In this document: positions 1-6,536 of the stretch, one piece after another
Position numbering within the stretch: the first letter of the stretch is position 1
Layout: every line of letters starts with the position of its first letter
Assembly (NCBI GenBank): GCA_014763835.1
Contig: JACXUQ010000077.1
Coordinates: 1 to 6,571 of the forward strand
Direction: 5' to 3'
Source of the DNA: Thiotrichales bacterium
Lineage (GTDB): Bacteria; Pseudomonadota; Gammaproteobacteria; Thiomicrospirales; Thiomicrospiraceae
Length of the DNA: 6,571 nucleotides
The notes under the pieces: generated by a model
What the model saw: only the letters and a program-made list of their open reading frames with translations
Database searches by the model: none
Told to the model about the DNA's origin: nothing
Position numbers and translations under genes: made by a program

Positions 1-529
1 CTTCATCGGCGCTTTTAAACCAGTCCGATGCGCTCTGCCCGGGTTGCAGCAAGGCCACACCGATGGAAATCGTCAACGGATGCTCTTCCGCCTGTGTTCC
101 CCGCTCCACCGCCTGACGCAAGACTTCCGCCAAATGATGTGCCTCTTCCAGCGTTTTAGCCGTGAGGATACAAAATTCCTCGCCGCCGAAACGGTAGATT
201 TCGGTTTGCGGATCGCAATGATCGCGCAGATAACCCACCAGCTTCTGCAAGGCGCCGTCACCGACCTCGTGGCCGTGATTATCGTTGATCTTTTTAAAAT
301 GATCGATATCCACCATCAACATCGCACAGGACGGCTGGCATTTTTCGTCGCGATGCGCAATCAACTGGGCCACACGCACGTCCAGCGCCCGCCGGTTGCC
401 CACGCCGGTCAGCGGATCCAAATGGGCGAAACGCTGCAACAGCAGATTATCGGCCCGCAAACGGCTGGAAAACTGCCACGCAAATACCGCCACCAGACTA
501 TAGGTCAAAGCAAAAATGGTCAGCGTCAT
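1..529 (-). CDS. GGDEF (diguanylate cyclase) domain, catalytic half of a frameshifted gene; cut by left window edge
   Basis: The minus-strand frame carries a nearly complete GGDEF domain, the fold that makes cyclic di-GMP from two GTP. In order it shows a last membrane helix (TIFALTYSLVAVFAWQF), the DPLTGVGNRRALD entry motif, the VDIDHFKKINDNHGH metal and substrate segment, and the active-site motif RFGGEEF (GGEEF at about 187-173). SIGVAL follows near the window edge. Catalytic residues look intact. The usual inhibitory RxxD site before GGEEF reads DPQT, so feedback inhibition by c-di-GMP at that site is unlikely. The frame is open up to the G-run at 544-549, where it should join the membrane half encoded in another frame. 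ATG at 529 is the first in-frame start and has no good ribosome binding site, so independent translation from it is doubtful. The C-terminus lies outside the window. Domain identity is sure; activity is inferred. Confidence 0.85.
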   Translation of the reverse strand, partial: MTLTIFALTYSLVAVFAWQFSSRLRADNLLLQRFAHLDPLTGVGNRRALDVRVAQLIAHRDEKCQPSCAMLMVDIDHFKKINDNHGHEVGDGALQKLVGYLRDHCDPQTEIYRFGGEEFCILTAKTLEEAHHLAEVLRQAVERGTQAEEHPLTISIGVALLQPGQSASDWFKSADE

Positions 530-944
530 GACGTCGATCTTGACCCCCCACCAACAACACCCCGAACAGCAGCAAGGCGTTGGCAAACAAAGCCTCTTTG
601 TCCGGCAGAATAAAGTGCATCGCCACCCCCGCCGGAAAGGCCCATAGAAGCGTAGAAATGCCAAAGGCGTAAACCACATACCAGGCACCGGCCATATAAA
701 TAAACGATGCCAGCCAGGCGATTGCCCGAATCGCCAAGCCTCGGGTGGCGAGCCAACTGAGCAGCAGCAAAAACAGGACAATCAGCACATCGACAATACC
801 GTGCACGGTCTGCCCCAGGCTGAAGCGCCAGATGGCCATCGGGGTAATGGCCAGAGCGGCCAGACTGGCCTGATACTTCAAAAAAAGGGCGGTGCGCCGC
901 GCGTAATAATCGGCGGGAGGAAGTTGAGAAAATAACGGGAGCAT
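498..944 (-). CDS. Membrane-sensor half of the GGDEF protein, truncated by the frameshift
   Basis: The fragment is highly hydrophobic, with about five predicted membrane helices (roughly residues 24-40, 48-66, 72-96, 98-112 and 118-132 from the chosen start). This resembles the integral-membrane input modules seen before GGDEF domains, though I cannot name a specific MASE-type family. At residue 133 the frame crosses six G and then continues into an unrelated tail (QDRRHDADHFCFDL) ending at 498. Removing one G gives LLVGVKIDVMTL and joins the GGDEF frame. I chose ATG 944 because AGGTGG lies 3 bases upstream (948-953) and the following residues look like a normal amphipathic lead-in. ATG 1001 (AAGGGG nine bases upstream) is possible. 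ATG 1037 lies at or before the expected transcript start and is unlikely. As it stands, the product would lack any catalytic domain. Confidence 0.7.
   Translation of the reverse strand: MLPLFSQLPPADYYARRTALFLKYQASLAALAITPMAIWRFSLGQTVHGIVDVLIVLFLLLLSWLATRGLAIRAIAWLASFIYMAGAWYVVYAFGISTLLWAFPAGVAMHFILPDKEALFANALLLFGVLLVGGQDRRHDADHFCFDL
544..549 (-). other. G6 homopolymer at the frameshift point in the GGDEF gene
   Basis: Six consecutive G on the minus strand (C on plus) mark where the coding frame changes between the membrane and catalytic halves. The upstream codons read V-L-L-V-G in one frame. The downstream frame reads G-V-K-I-D-V-M-T. The two fit seamlessly if the run had five G. Candidates are a sequencing or assembly error, a fixed mutation, or slipped-strand variation. 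Six bases is short for efficient phase variation. Confidence 0.75.
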
Positions 945-1041
945 ACACCACCTGTAAGGCCATGAGATAACATCGATCTTAGCAAAAATAACGTAGCCCA
1001 TACATAGAAACCCCTTGTTGCCAGATAGGCTATACAAATGG

Positions 1042-1069
1042 GTTATATGACGTATTTGCTACGTGTAAA
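1042..1069 (-). promoter_or_regulatory. Sigma70-type promoter for the GGDEF gene
   Basis: On the minus strand, TTTACA (1069-1064) and TATAAC (1047-1042) each differ by one base from the -35 and -10 consensus, with a 16-base spacer. Transcription would begin near 1035. This excludes the upstream-most ATG at 1037 and supports a start at 944 or 1001. The -35 box sits immediately after the T-tract of the receptor terminator. Confidence 0.6.
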
Positions 1070-1070
1070 T

Positions 1071-1105
1071 AAAAAAGCGTCTGCCACCCCGGGGCGACAG
1101 ACGCT
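1071..1105 (-). terminator. Rho-independent terminator of the TonB-dependent receptor gene
   Basis: On the minus strand AGCGTCTG (1105-1098) pairs with CAGACGCT (1083-1076), followed by a TTTTTT run (1076-1071). The inner part extends the stem through UCGCC/GGUGG, using two G-U wobbles, and closes on a CCGG loop, for about 13 pairs. The wobble positions would be A-C mismatches in plus-strand RNA, so the hairpin is clearly built for the minus transcript. It begins 52 bases after the receptor stop codon. Confidence 0.88.
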
Positions 1106-1156
1106 GCAAGGAAATGAAGCGCTTGGAAAACGCCTCAAAAAAGTGAACAGGCCGGG

Positions 1157-3343
1157 TTAGAAGTCCAGACGCGCCATCAACTTAAAGTTGCGCCCCGGAT
1201 TCAAAGTATAGCCTTTGTAGGTGTTGAGGAAGTCCACATAGGCCGTGTCGAACAGGTTCTCCACCGCCGCACCTAGTTTAAGGGTATTGGCATCCAGCTT
1301 CACATCCACCGCATAGCTCAGGTTCCACACCGCGTAGGCATCGGTCGAACCGGTGCCGATTGGCAGATTGTCAAACTGAGAGAAGGGCTCGTACAGACCG
1401 GCAATCTTCTTCTTATCCACCAGTCGCACGCCCAGACTCACCTTCTGATTTTTCATACTGCCGGCATCTTCAAAACGGTAGTGGCCGTTCAGCGCCAGAT
1501 TATTCGCCGGAATCAACGGCAGCGCCTGATGGTTGCTGACATCGCGTCCATCGATGATCTCCAACGCCGCATCCGCCGACCAGTTGGCATCAAACTGCTG
1601 CGCCACACTCAACTCCAAACCACGGATTTCGGCATCGGTCTGCTCGGCCTGCATTTCGGGAATCGCACCGGGTGCGGTAGACGCCACTTGCTGACCTTCA
1701 TTAGGCGCGCCTTCTTTGGCGCGATAGAATCCGGTATTCGCCAGATAGATATAGTTATGAATCCAATTCTGGTAAACCGTCGCTGCCATCTGCGTAGATT
1801 GATCCTGCCAGCGCAACGACAAATCGGTATTCAACGAGGTTTCCGCCTTCAAATCCGGGTTACCTAACTGGAACGCCTGCACGCCGCCGTGCTCGCCCGC
1901 CGCATACAACTCAAAAATGCTCGGCGCACGGAAGCCGGTCGCCATATTCGCCGCCAGACTCAGCTTGTCACTGAAACGGTAGGTCGCTCCGGCCGAACCG
2001 GTAAAGACATCAAAATCACGCTGATTGTTGGTGGCGTCAAACACCCCCATTTCATCCCAGAAATGTTCATTCTCGGCATTCAAAGGCGCTTTGACCGTAT
2101 GGGTATCGTAACGCGCCCCCAACTGCACCAGCCACTTGTCGAGATCCGCCTCTTCAAACACATAGATAGCGCGTTTGCTCTCGTCGGCCGACGGTGTCAG
2201 GTGACCGGAACGCAGCGTTTGTTGCACCTCGCCCAACTCAACGCCGATCTCGCCTTCAAACGGGCCGATGGCCGGATGTTGCAACGCCAATTTAATATCG
2301 TCGCGCTGCACCACCAAATCCAGATACTCTTCAGTGCCTTCGTCTTCCGCCATGGTTTCAAACGGCAAATCGTGCGATGCCTCACGCGCATTGCGGGTAT
2401 GCGTCCAGCTCGGTTTCAGGGTCCAGTCATCATTCAGATAGAACTCAGCGCTCAACTGCGTTTCATCATTCTGCAATTTCTGTCCGGCAGCCAGCGCCTC
2501 GTATTCGGACGTGCTGTTGGCGGCCTCAATGCCCAGATAATTCTGATGTGAAATCCACTGGGTATGACGCAACTCGACCTTACCCCAGTCATCGCGATAA
2601 CCCACGCCGACTGTGCCGGAACGGTTCTCGAAATTGGTAAACGGCACTTCGCCGACAAACAACGGTTTATCGCTCACCGCACTGGAAGGCGTCGCTCCCT
2701 GGCTGGAAGCGGCGTTAGGCACGGTAAAATTATCGGCCTCACGCACCGAATAACCGGCCGTCACCCCGAACTTTTCTGAACCGGCTCCCATTTTTACGCC
2801 AAATTGCGTCTCACGGTTATTGGTATTGTATTCGCTCGCCAGTTCGCCGTGGGTATCCTCACCGTAAGGAATCGGTGCCTGCAACACGTTGACCACACCG
2901 CCCATCGCCTCGGAACCATACAGCACGCTTTGCGGCCCGCGAATCACCTCGACGCGATCCGCCAGATACGGATCGGTATTCGGCAAGTGGCGTGTGCCGT
3001 AGGCTTGATAATCGGTATTCTGGCCGTTGGACAAGACCTTGACGCGGTTGCCGGTCAAGCCGCGGATCACCGGCTTGCCCGACTGGGTGCCGGCGCTCAT
3101 ATTGTTGACGCCCGGCATGGATTCGAGCATCTCGCCCAAGGAGCCGCTGTCGCGCTGCATTTTGTCCTGGCCGCCCAACACATCGACCTGCGAAGGCACA
3201 TCAAAGGCGTCATGCTCATGAATCGGAGAGGCCGAAACAGTCACGGCGTCCAGAGAAGTGGTTGAATCGGTTGAAGTTTGGGCGTGCGCAGACAGCACAC
3301 CACCGGCCGCCCACAAGGCAGCCGCAAGTTTGGTTAATCGCAT
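1157..3343 (-). CDS. TonB-dependent outer-membrane receptor, ZnuD-like layout, probable metal uptake
   Basis: This 728-residue protein imports a scarce ligand across the outer membrane using TonB-ExbBD energy. Residues 1-21 are a signal peptide ending AHA before Q22. A TonB box (LDAVTVSA) lies at 31-38. The plug runs about 45-155 with PVIRGLTGNRVKVLSNG and RVEVIRGPQSVLYGSEAMGG. The rest is a beta barrel ending LMARLDF, with the terminal Phe expected of outer-membrane barrels. Segments such as FRAPSIFELYAAGEHGG, FQLGNPDLKAETS and NYIYLANTGF resemble the zinc receptor ZnuD of Neisseria as I recall it. However, the His/Cys-rich extracellular loop of that protein is absent, and the only local His cluster is IHEHD at 41-45. 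Zinc is therefore a reasonable guess; haem, copper or another chelate is possible. ATG 3343 has AGGA seven bases upstream. The gene lies 42 bases after the small His-rich gene and is probably cotranscribed with it. Confidence 0.93.
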   Translation of the reverse strand: MRLTKLAAALWAAGGVLSAHAQTSTDSTTSLDAVTVSASPIHEHDAFDVPSQVDVLGGQDKMQRDSGSLGEMLESMPGVNNMSAGTQSGKPVIRGLTGNRVKVLSNGQNTDYQAYGTRHLPNTDPYLADRVEVIRGPQSVLYGSEAMGGVVNVLQAPIPYGEDTHGELASEYNTNNRETQFGVKMGAGSEKFGVTAGYSVREADNFTVPNAASSQGATPSSAVSDKPLFVGEVPFTNFENRSGTVGVGYRDDWGKVELRHTQWISHQNYLGIEAANSTSEYEALAAGQKLQNDETQLSAEFYLNDDWTLKPSWTHTRNAREASHDLPFETMAEDEGTEEYLDLVVQRDDIKLALQHPAIGPFEGEIGVELGEVQQTLRSGHLTPSADESKRAIYVFEEADLDKWLVQLGARYDTHTVKAPLNAENEHFWDEMGVFDATNNQRDFDVFTGSAGATYRFSDKLSLAANMATGFRAPSIFELYAAGEHGGVQAFQLGNPDLKAETSLNTDLSLRWQDQSTQMAATVYQNWIHNYIYLANTGFYRAKEGAPNEGQQVASTAPGAIPEMQAEQTDAEIRGLELSVAQQFDANWSADAALEIIDGRDVSNHQALPLIPANNLALNGHYRFEDAGSMKNQKVSLGVRLVDKKKIAGLYEPFSQFDNLPIGTGSTDAYAVWNLSYAVDVKLDANTLKLGAAVENLFDTAYVDFLNTYKGYTLNPGRNFKLMARLDF

Positions 3344-3355
3344 GGTATTTTCCTG

Positions 3356-3389
3356 TTAAAACAAATTTAAATTTAGAGGTTTGTTTTAA
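3356..3389. repeat. Perfect 10-base inverted repeat between the small His-rich gene and the receptor gene
   Basis: TTAAAACAAA (3356-3365) and TTTGTTTTAA (3380-3389) are exact reverse complements around a 14-base spacer, which itself contains an AAATTTAAATTT palindrome. The repeat overlaps the stop codon of the upstream gene and ends two bases before the AGGA ribosome binding site of the receptor. It could be an operator or an mRNA structure tuning receptor expression. The stem is A/T-rich with one G-C pair, so the RNA hairpin would be weak. No role is proven. Confidence 0.55.
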
Positions 3390-3694
3390 GCGGAAAAGGG
3401 CGGGGCGCGTCCGTAATAGGGAACGACAGCGACCAAGACAGGGGTGGCAATCGGCGCAATGGCAGCCAGCTGCGCACGCCACTGCGTGACCAGCGGTGCA
3501 ACCGCATCACTGGCCGCCTGAACCGGCTGTGCCAGCTGATCGAGCAGATCACACTCGGCGGTATGATGATGGAACGGATGAATTTCAGCATGCAGCAATG
3601 CCGCCGTCTGTGCAGAGACAAACAGCGACAGCAGAAAAACCGCTAAAAAAAGGCGGCTTTTCAAGAACCTAACACGCGTCATAATATTCATCAT
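3386..3694 (-). CDS. Small exported His-rich protein, possible metal-handling partner of the receptor
   Basis: The product has 102 residues. A basic N-terminus (RVRFLKSR, 7-14) leads into a hydrophobic signal or anchor helix (about 15-34), then a metal-ligand-like cluster HAEIHPFHHHTAEC with H35, H39, H42-H44 and C48. A low-complexity Ala-rich stretch and a second hydrophobic segment (about 76-93) precede the C-terminus YYGRAPPFSA. Small exported proteins with one His/Cys cluster and a terminal RAPP-like motif are often found beside metal-related TonB receptors (DUF2946/DUF2607-type proteins). I make that assignment from memory only. Placement directly upstream of the receptor suggests a periplasmic or membrane metal-binding accessory. 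ATG codons at 3694, 3691 and 3682 are all possible and none has a strong ribosome binding site. With the -10 box ending at 3703, the transcript would start only about two bases before ATG 3694, which favours either near-leaderless translation or the start at 3682. Confidence 0.78.
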   Translation of the reverse strand: MMNIMTRVRFLKSRLFLAVFLLSLFVSAQTAALLHAEIHPFHHHTAECDLLDQLAQPVQAASDAVAPLVTQWRAQLAAIAPIATPVLVAVVPYYGRAPPFSA

Positions 3695-3702
3695 AGCCGG
3701 TT

Positions 3703-3731
3703 ATTATAGCAAGCGGTCATGCAAATGACAT
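3703..3731 (-). promoter_or_regulatory. Extended -10 promoter for the His-rich protein/receptor unit
   Basis: On the minus strand a perfect TATAAT (3708-3703) is preceded by TGC, forming an extended -10 element. A weak -35 (ATGTCA, 3731-3726, four of six matches) is 17 bases upstream. Predicted transcription start is near 3696. The core TGCTATAATA resembles one half of a Zur operator (TGTTATA), but the other half is not conserved, so I do not call a Zur site. Confidence 0.55.
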
Positions 3732-3801
3732 CCACAAGCGGGAGAATAAAACGGCTAATTTAACGCGTCACCAACACCCGGCCTGTTGAGTTTATTTTTT
3801 A

Positions 3802-3830
3802 GCCACAGTGACATTATTCCCCGATATAAT
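3802..3830 (+). promoter_or_regulatory. Candidate promoter for pgm
   Basis: A perfect TATAAT at 3825-3830 lies 17 bases after GCCACA (3802-3807), which matches only half of the -35 consensus. The predicted start near 3837 leaves a leader of about 66 bases. The leader contains a small hairpin (TGCCT 3865-3869, AGGCA 3875-3879) just before the ribosome binding site AAAGG at 3888-3892. The -10 is convincing; the -35 is weak. Confidence 0.45.
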
Positions 3831-3902
3831 CGAAGGTCATCTGGTTTCGATCAATCGACGCATTTGCCTCTTGAAGGCACGAATTATAAAGGTGTGTGAC
3901 TT

Positions 3903-5549
3903 ATGGCTATCTCTCCTTATGCCGGACAAAAAGCCCCTGCAACGCTGCTGGAAAACATCCCCAAACTGATGGCGGATTACTACCATCTGAAACCCGACGC
4001 CAGCCTGCCGGAACAGGCGGTCAGTTTCGGTACCTCCGGACATCGCGGCAGTTCCAGCAAAACCACCTTTAACGAAAACCATATCGCCGCCATCTGTCAG
4101 GCGATCGTCGAATACCGTCGTTTGCAGAACATCGTCGGCCCGCTGTTTATCGGCATGGACACCCACGCCCTGTCGGAAGCGGCGCACGCCACGGCGATCG
4201 AGGTCTTTGCCGCCAATAACATTAACGTGCTCATCCAGTCCAACGGCCGCTACACGCCGACACCGGTGGTGTCCAACGCCATCTTGAGTTACAACGCCGG
4301 CCGTCAGGGCGGTTTTGCCGATGGCGTGATTATCACCCCGTCGCACAATCCGCCGCAGGATGGCGGTTTCAAATACAACCCGCCCAACGGCGGCCCGGCG
4401 GATACCGACGCGACCCGGTGGATTCAAAACCGCGCCAATGCGATCCTGCTAAACGGCCTCAAAGAGGTCAAACGTTTGCCGCTGGCGCAGGCAATGGCGT
4501 CCGGCTGCGTCACACCGACCGACCTGATCACCCCCTATGTGGAAAATCTGCATAAAGTGATCAATATGCAGGCTATCAAAGACGCCGGTCTGAAACTCGC
4601 GGTTGACCCAATGGGCGGCGCGGCTGTCGATTACTGGCAACCGATCGCCGAACATTACGGTTTGAATCTGGAAGTGGTGAATAAACAGGTCGACCCGACT
4701 TTCGGTTTTATGCATGTCGACAAGGACGGTAAAATCCGCATGGACTGCTCATCGCCCTATGCCATGGCGGGGCTGATTGAACTCAAGGACAACTACGATC
4801 TGGCCTTCGGCAACGACCCCGACGTCGACCGTCACGGCATTGTCACCCAATCGATGGGCTTGATGAATCCCAACCACTATCTGGCGGTGGCGATTGACTA
4901 CCTCTTTACCCATCGCCCCGACTGGCCGCAAAACGCCGCCGTCGGCAAAACACTGGTCTCCAGCTCGATGATCGACCGCGTCGCCGCCGCGCACCACCTC
5001 AATCTGAACGAAGTACCGGTCGGCTTCAAATGGTTTGTGGACGGCTTGCAAACCGGCAGCTTCGGCTTTGGCGGCGAAGAGTCGGCCGGCGCCTCTTTCC
5101 TCTGCATGGACGGCAGTGCCTGGAGCACCGACAAAGACGGCATTATCATGAACCTGCTGGCCGCAGAAATCACCGCAGTGACCGGCAAAGACCCCGGCGT
5201 GCGTTATCAGGAGCTGACCGAACAATTCGGCAATCCGCTTTACACGCGCATTGACGCGCCGGCAAGCCGCGAGGAAAAAGCCGTTTTGAGCAACCTCTCG
5301 CCGGAGATGGTGAAAGCCGACACCCTGGCGGGCGAGAAAATCACCGCCAAACTGACCCACGCCCCGGGCAACGGCGCGGCGATCGGCGGCTTGAAGATCA
5401 CCACCGCAAACGGCTGGTTTGCGGCACGTCCGTCCGGCACCGAAGAGATTTACAAAATCTACGCCGAAAGCTTTAAAGGTGAGGCTCACCTGCAGCAGAT
5501 TGTGCAGGAAGCGCAAACCATTGTCAGCCAAGCCCTAACCGGCGCCTAA
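3903..5549 (+). CDS. pgm: Phosphoglucomutase (alpha-D-glucose-specific)
   Basis: This cytoplasmic enzyme interconverts glucose 1-phosphate and glucose 6-phosphate through a phosphoserine intermediate, linking glycolysis to glycogen and nucleotide-sugar synthesis. The 548 residues match the length of E. coli Pgm (about 546). Family motifs appear in order: GTSGHRG (43-49), the catalytic loop TPSHNPP (145-151, Ser147 phosphorylated), the metal-binding loop DPDVDRHG (305-312), the sugar-recognition segments GFKWFV (374-379) and GGEESAGASF (390-399), and the phosphate-binding loop RPSGTEEIYKIYAE (509-522). All catalytic residues are present. The start has AAAGG ten bases upstream and MAISPYAGQKA is a typical N-terminus. 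The gene is transcribed divergently from the metal unit, and its stop is 17 bases before the patatin gene, suggesting a shared transcript. Confidence 0.97.
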   Translation: MAISPYAGQKAPATLLENIPKLMADYYHLKPDASLPEQAVSFGTSGHRGSSSKTTFNENHIAAICQAIVEYRRLQNIVGPLFIGMDTHALSEAAHATAIEVFAANNINVLIQSNGRYTPTPVVSNAILSYNAGRQGGFADGVIITPSHNPPQDGGFKYNPPNGGPADTDATRWIQNRANAILLNGLKEVKRLPLAQAMASGCVTPTDLITPYVENLHKVINMQAIKDAGLKLAVDPMGGAAVDYWQPIAEHYGLNLEVVNKQVDPTFGFMHVDKDGKIRMDCSSPYAMAGLIELKDNYDLAFGNDPDVDRHGIVTQSMGLMNPNHYLAVAIDYLFTHRPDWPQNAAVGKTLVSSSMIDRVAAAHHLNLNEVPVGFKWFVDGLQTGSFGFGGEESAGASFLCMDGSAWSTDKDGIIMNLLAAEITAVTGKDPGVRYQELTEQFGNPLYTRIDAPASREEKAVLSNLSPEMVKADTLAGEKITAKLTHAPGNGAAIGGLKITTANGWFAARPSGTEEIYKIYAESFKGEAHLQQIVQEAQTIVSQALTGA

Positions 5550-5566
5550 AGACATCGGCGACGACC

Positions 5567-6463
5567 ATGGGCACGGATAACCGCAAAAGCGTCTCCCTGA
5601 TTCTCGGCAGCGGCGGCGGCCGCGGCTTGGCGCATATCGGCGTGATCCGCTGGCTGGAGGAGCATGGCTACCGAATCGACTCCATCTCGGGCTGCTCGAT
5701 GGGGGCGCTGGTGGGCGGCGTCTACGCCGCCGGCAAACTCGACGCCTTCGAGGCGTGGTTCAAACAGCTCACCCAAACCGATATCCTCGCCCTGCTTGAT
5801 CTCGCCTGGGATCGCACCGGCCTGATCAAAGGCGACAAACTCTTCTCGGTACTCAAGGAGATGATCGGTAATCCGGATATCGAAAACCTGCCGATCAAAT
5901 TCACTGCGGTGGCCACCGATATCGAACACGAAAAAGAGGTCTGGCTGCAACGCGGCTCGCTGCTGGAAGCGATACGCGCCTCCCTCGCCCTGCCGATGAT
6001 TTTCACGCCACACCAGCACCACGGCATGACGCTGATTGACGGCGGCGTGCTCAACCCGGTACCCATCGCCCCCACCTTCGGCGACCGCACCGACCTGACG
6101 ATTGCCGTCAATCTCGGCGGCAAGGTCGATAAAACCCTGCAACTGAGCGAACCGCAAGAGCCGCAACCCGCCTGGCTGGAGAGTTTGGGGGAGTTACTCG
6201 CGAATATCAAAGCGCATTTTGCCGGCAGTGAAACGCAAGAAGCGCCATTTGTCTGGGATGTTTACGAAATCAGCAACCAGGCGTTCGACAGCATGCAAAA
6301 CAGCATCGCCCGCTCGAAACTGGCAGCCTATCCGCCGGATGTGGTGATTGAGATTCCGCGCAACGCCTGCGGGATGCTTGAGTTTAGCCTGGTGCTGCCG
6401 ATGATCCGGCTAGGTTATGATCTGGCGGAGCGGGCGTTGAATTCCCACGCAAGAAACCTTTAA
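5567..6463 (+). CDS. Patatin-like phospholipase family protein, RssA-like
   Basis: The 298-residue product is a serine hydrolase of the patatin fold using a Ser-Asp dyad. The oxyanion loop is GSGGGRG (14-20), the nucleophile elbow GCSMG (42-46, Ser44), and the catalytic Asp is in DGGVLNPVP (D158). Length and segments such as AHIGVIRWL, GLIKGDKLF, KFTAVATDIE and AIRASLALP match E. coli RssA (about 300 residues), whose physiological substrate is not well defined. There is no signal peptide or membrane helix, so it is probably cytoplasmic or peripherally membrane-bound. Lipid acyl hydrolysis is inferred from the family. The start is ATG 5567, 17 bases after the pgm stop. No Shine-Dalgarno is visible in that gap, so translation may depend on coupling to pgm. 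No functional link between the two genes is evident. Confidence 0.93.
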   Translation: MGTDNRKSVSLILGSGGGRGLAHIGVIRWLEEHGYRIDSISGCSMGALVGGVYAAGKLDAFEAWFKQLTQTDILALLDLAWDRTGLIKGDKLFSVLKEMIGNPDIENLPIKFTAVATDIEHEKEVWLQRGSLLEAIRASLALPMIFTPHQHHGMTLIDGGVLNPVPIAPTFGDRTDLTIAVNLGGKVDKTLQLSEPQEPQPAWLESLGELLANIKAHFAGSETQEAPFVWDVYEISNQAFDSMQNSIARSKLAAYPPDVVIEIPRNACGMLEFSLVLPMIRLGYDLAERALNSHARNL

Positions 6464-6501
6464 AAAAGGCTCTGCGTGCCGCCTAAACGGCTGGCAGAGC
6501 C
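6462..6501 (-). terminator. Hairpin terminator, T-tract on the minus strand, for a convergent gene to the right
   Basis: GGCTCTGC (6468-6475) and GCAGAGCC (6494-6501) form a perfect 8-pair stem, extended beyond a 2x2 internal loop by GCCG/CGGC. On the minus strand it is followed by six T (6467-6462), which overlap the stop codon of the patatin gene. On the plus strand only AAATCTGG follows, so it is at best a weak terminator for the patatin transcript. The orientation implies a minus-strand transcript entering from the right. Confidence 0.75.
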
Positions 6502-6536
6502 AAATCTGGGATGGCCTAGTTAAGGCTTGCAGAGGC

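Noticed and set aside
44..613. Plus-strand open frame of 189 codons opposite the GGDEF gene
   Set aside because: The minus strand encodes recognisable GGDEF motifs here. The plus frame is a shadow with no recognisable domain and no ribosome binding site.
964..1037. N-terminal extension of the GGDEF protein to ATG 1037
   Set aside because: The codon lies at or before the predicted transcript start, has no ribosome binding site, and the extension does not look like a normal N-terminus.
3695..3725. Possible Zur or Fur operator over the small-gene promoter
   Set aside because: Only one half-site (TGCTATAATA) resembles the Zur consensus and the partner half does not. A Fur box alignment gives few matches. 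The similarity is largely explained by the TATAAT box.
3772..3800. CAACA/TGTTG hairpin followed by a T-rich run on the plus strand, resembling a terminator
   Set aside because: The stem is only five pairs, the T-run starts several bases away, and no plus-strand gene lies upstream within the divergent region.
3829..3850. ATCGAA...TTCGAT inverted repeat near the predicted pgm transcription start
   Set aside because: Six-base arms with a short spacer are expected by chance at this scale and match no known operator I can name.
4749..5531. Long minus-strand open frame (260 codons) inside pgm, and similar ones inside the patatin gene (5546-6166) and the receptor (1889-2551)
   Set aside because: The opposite strands encode intact, motif-complete proteins. 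Long antisense frames are common in GC-rich coding DNA, and these show no recognisable domains.
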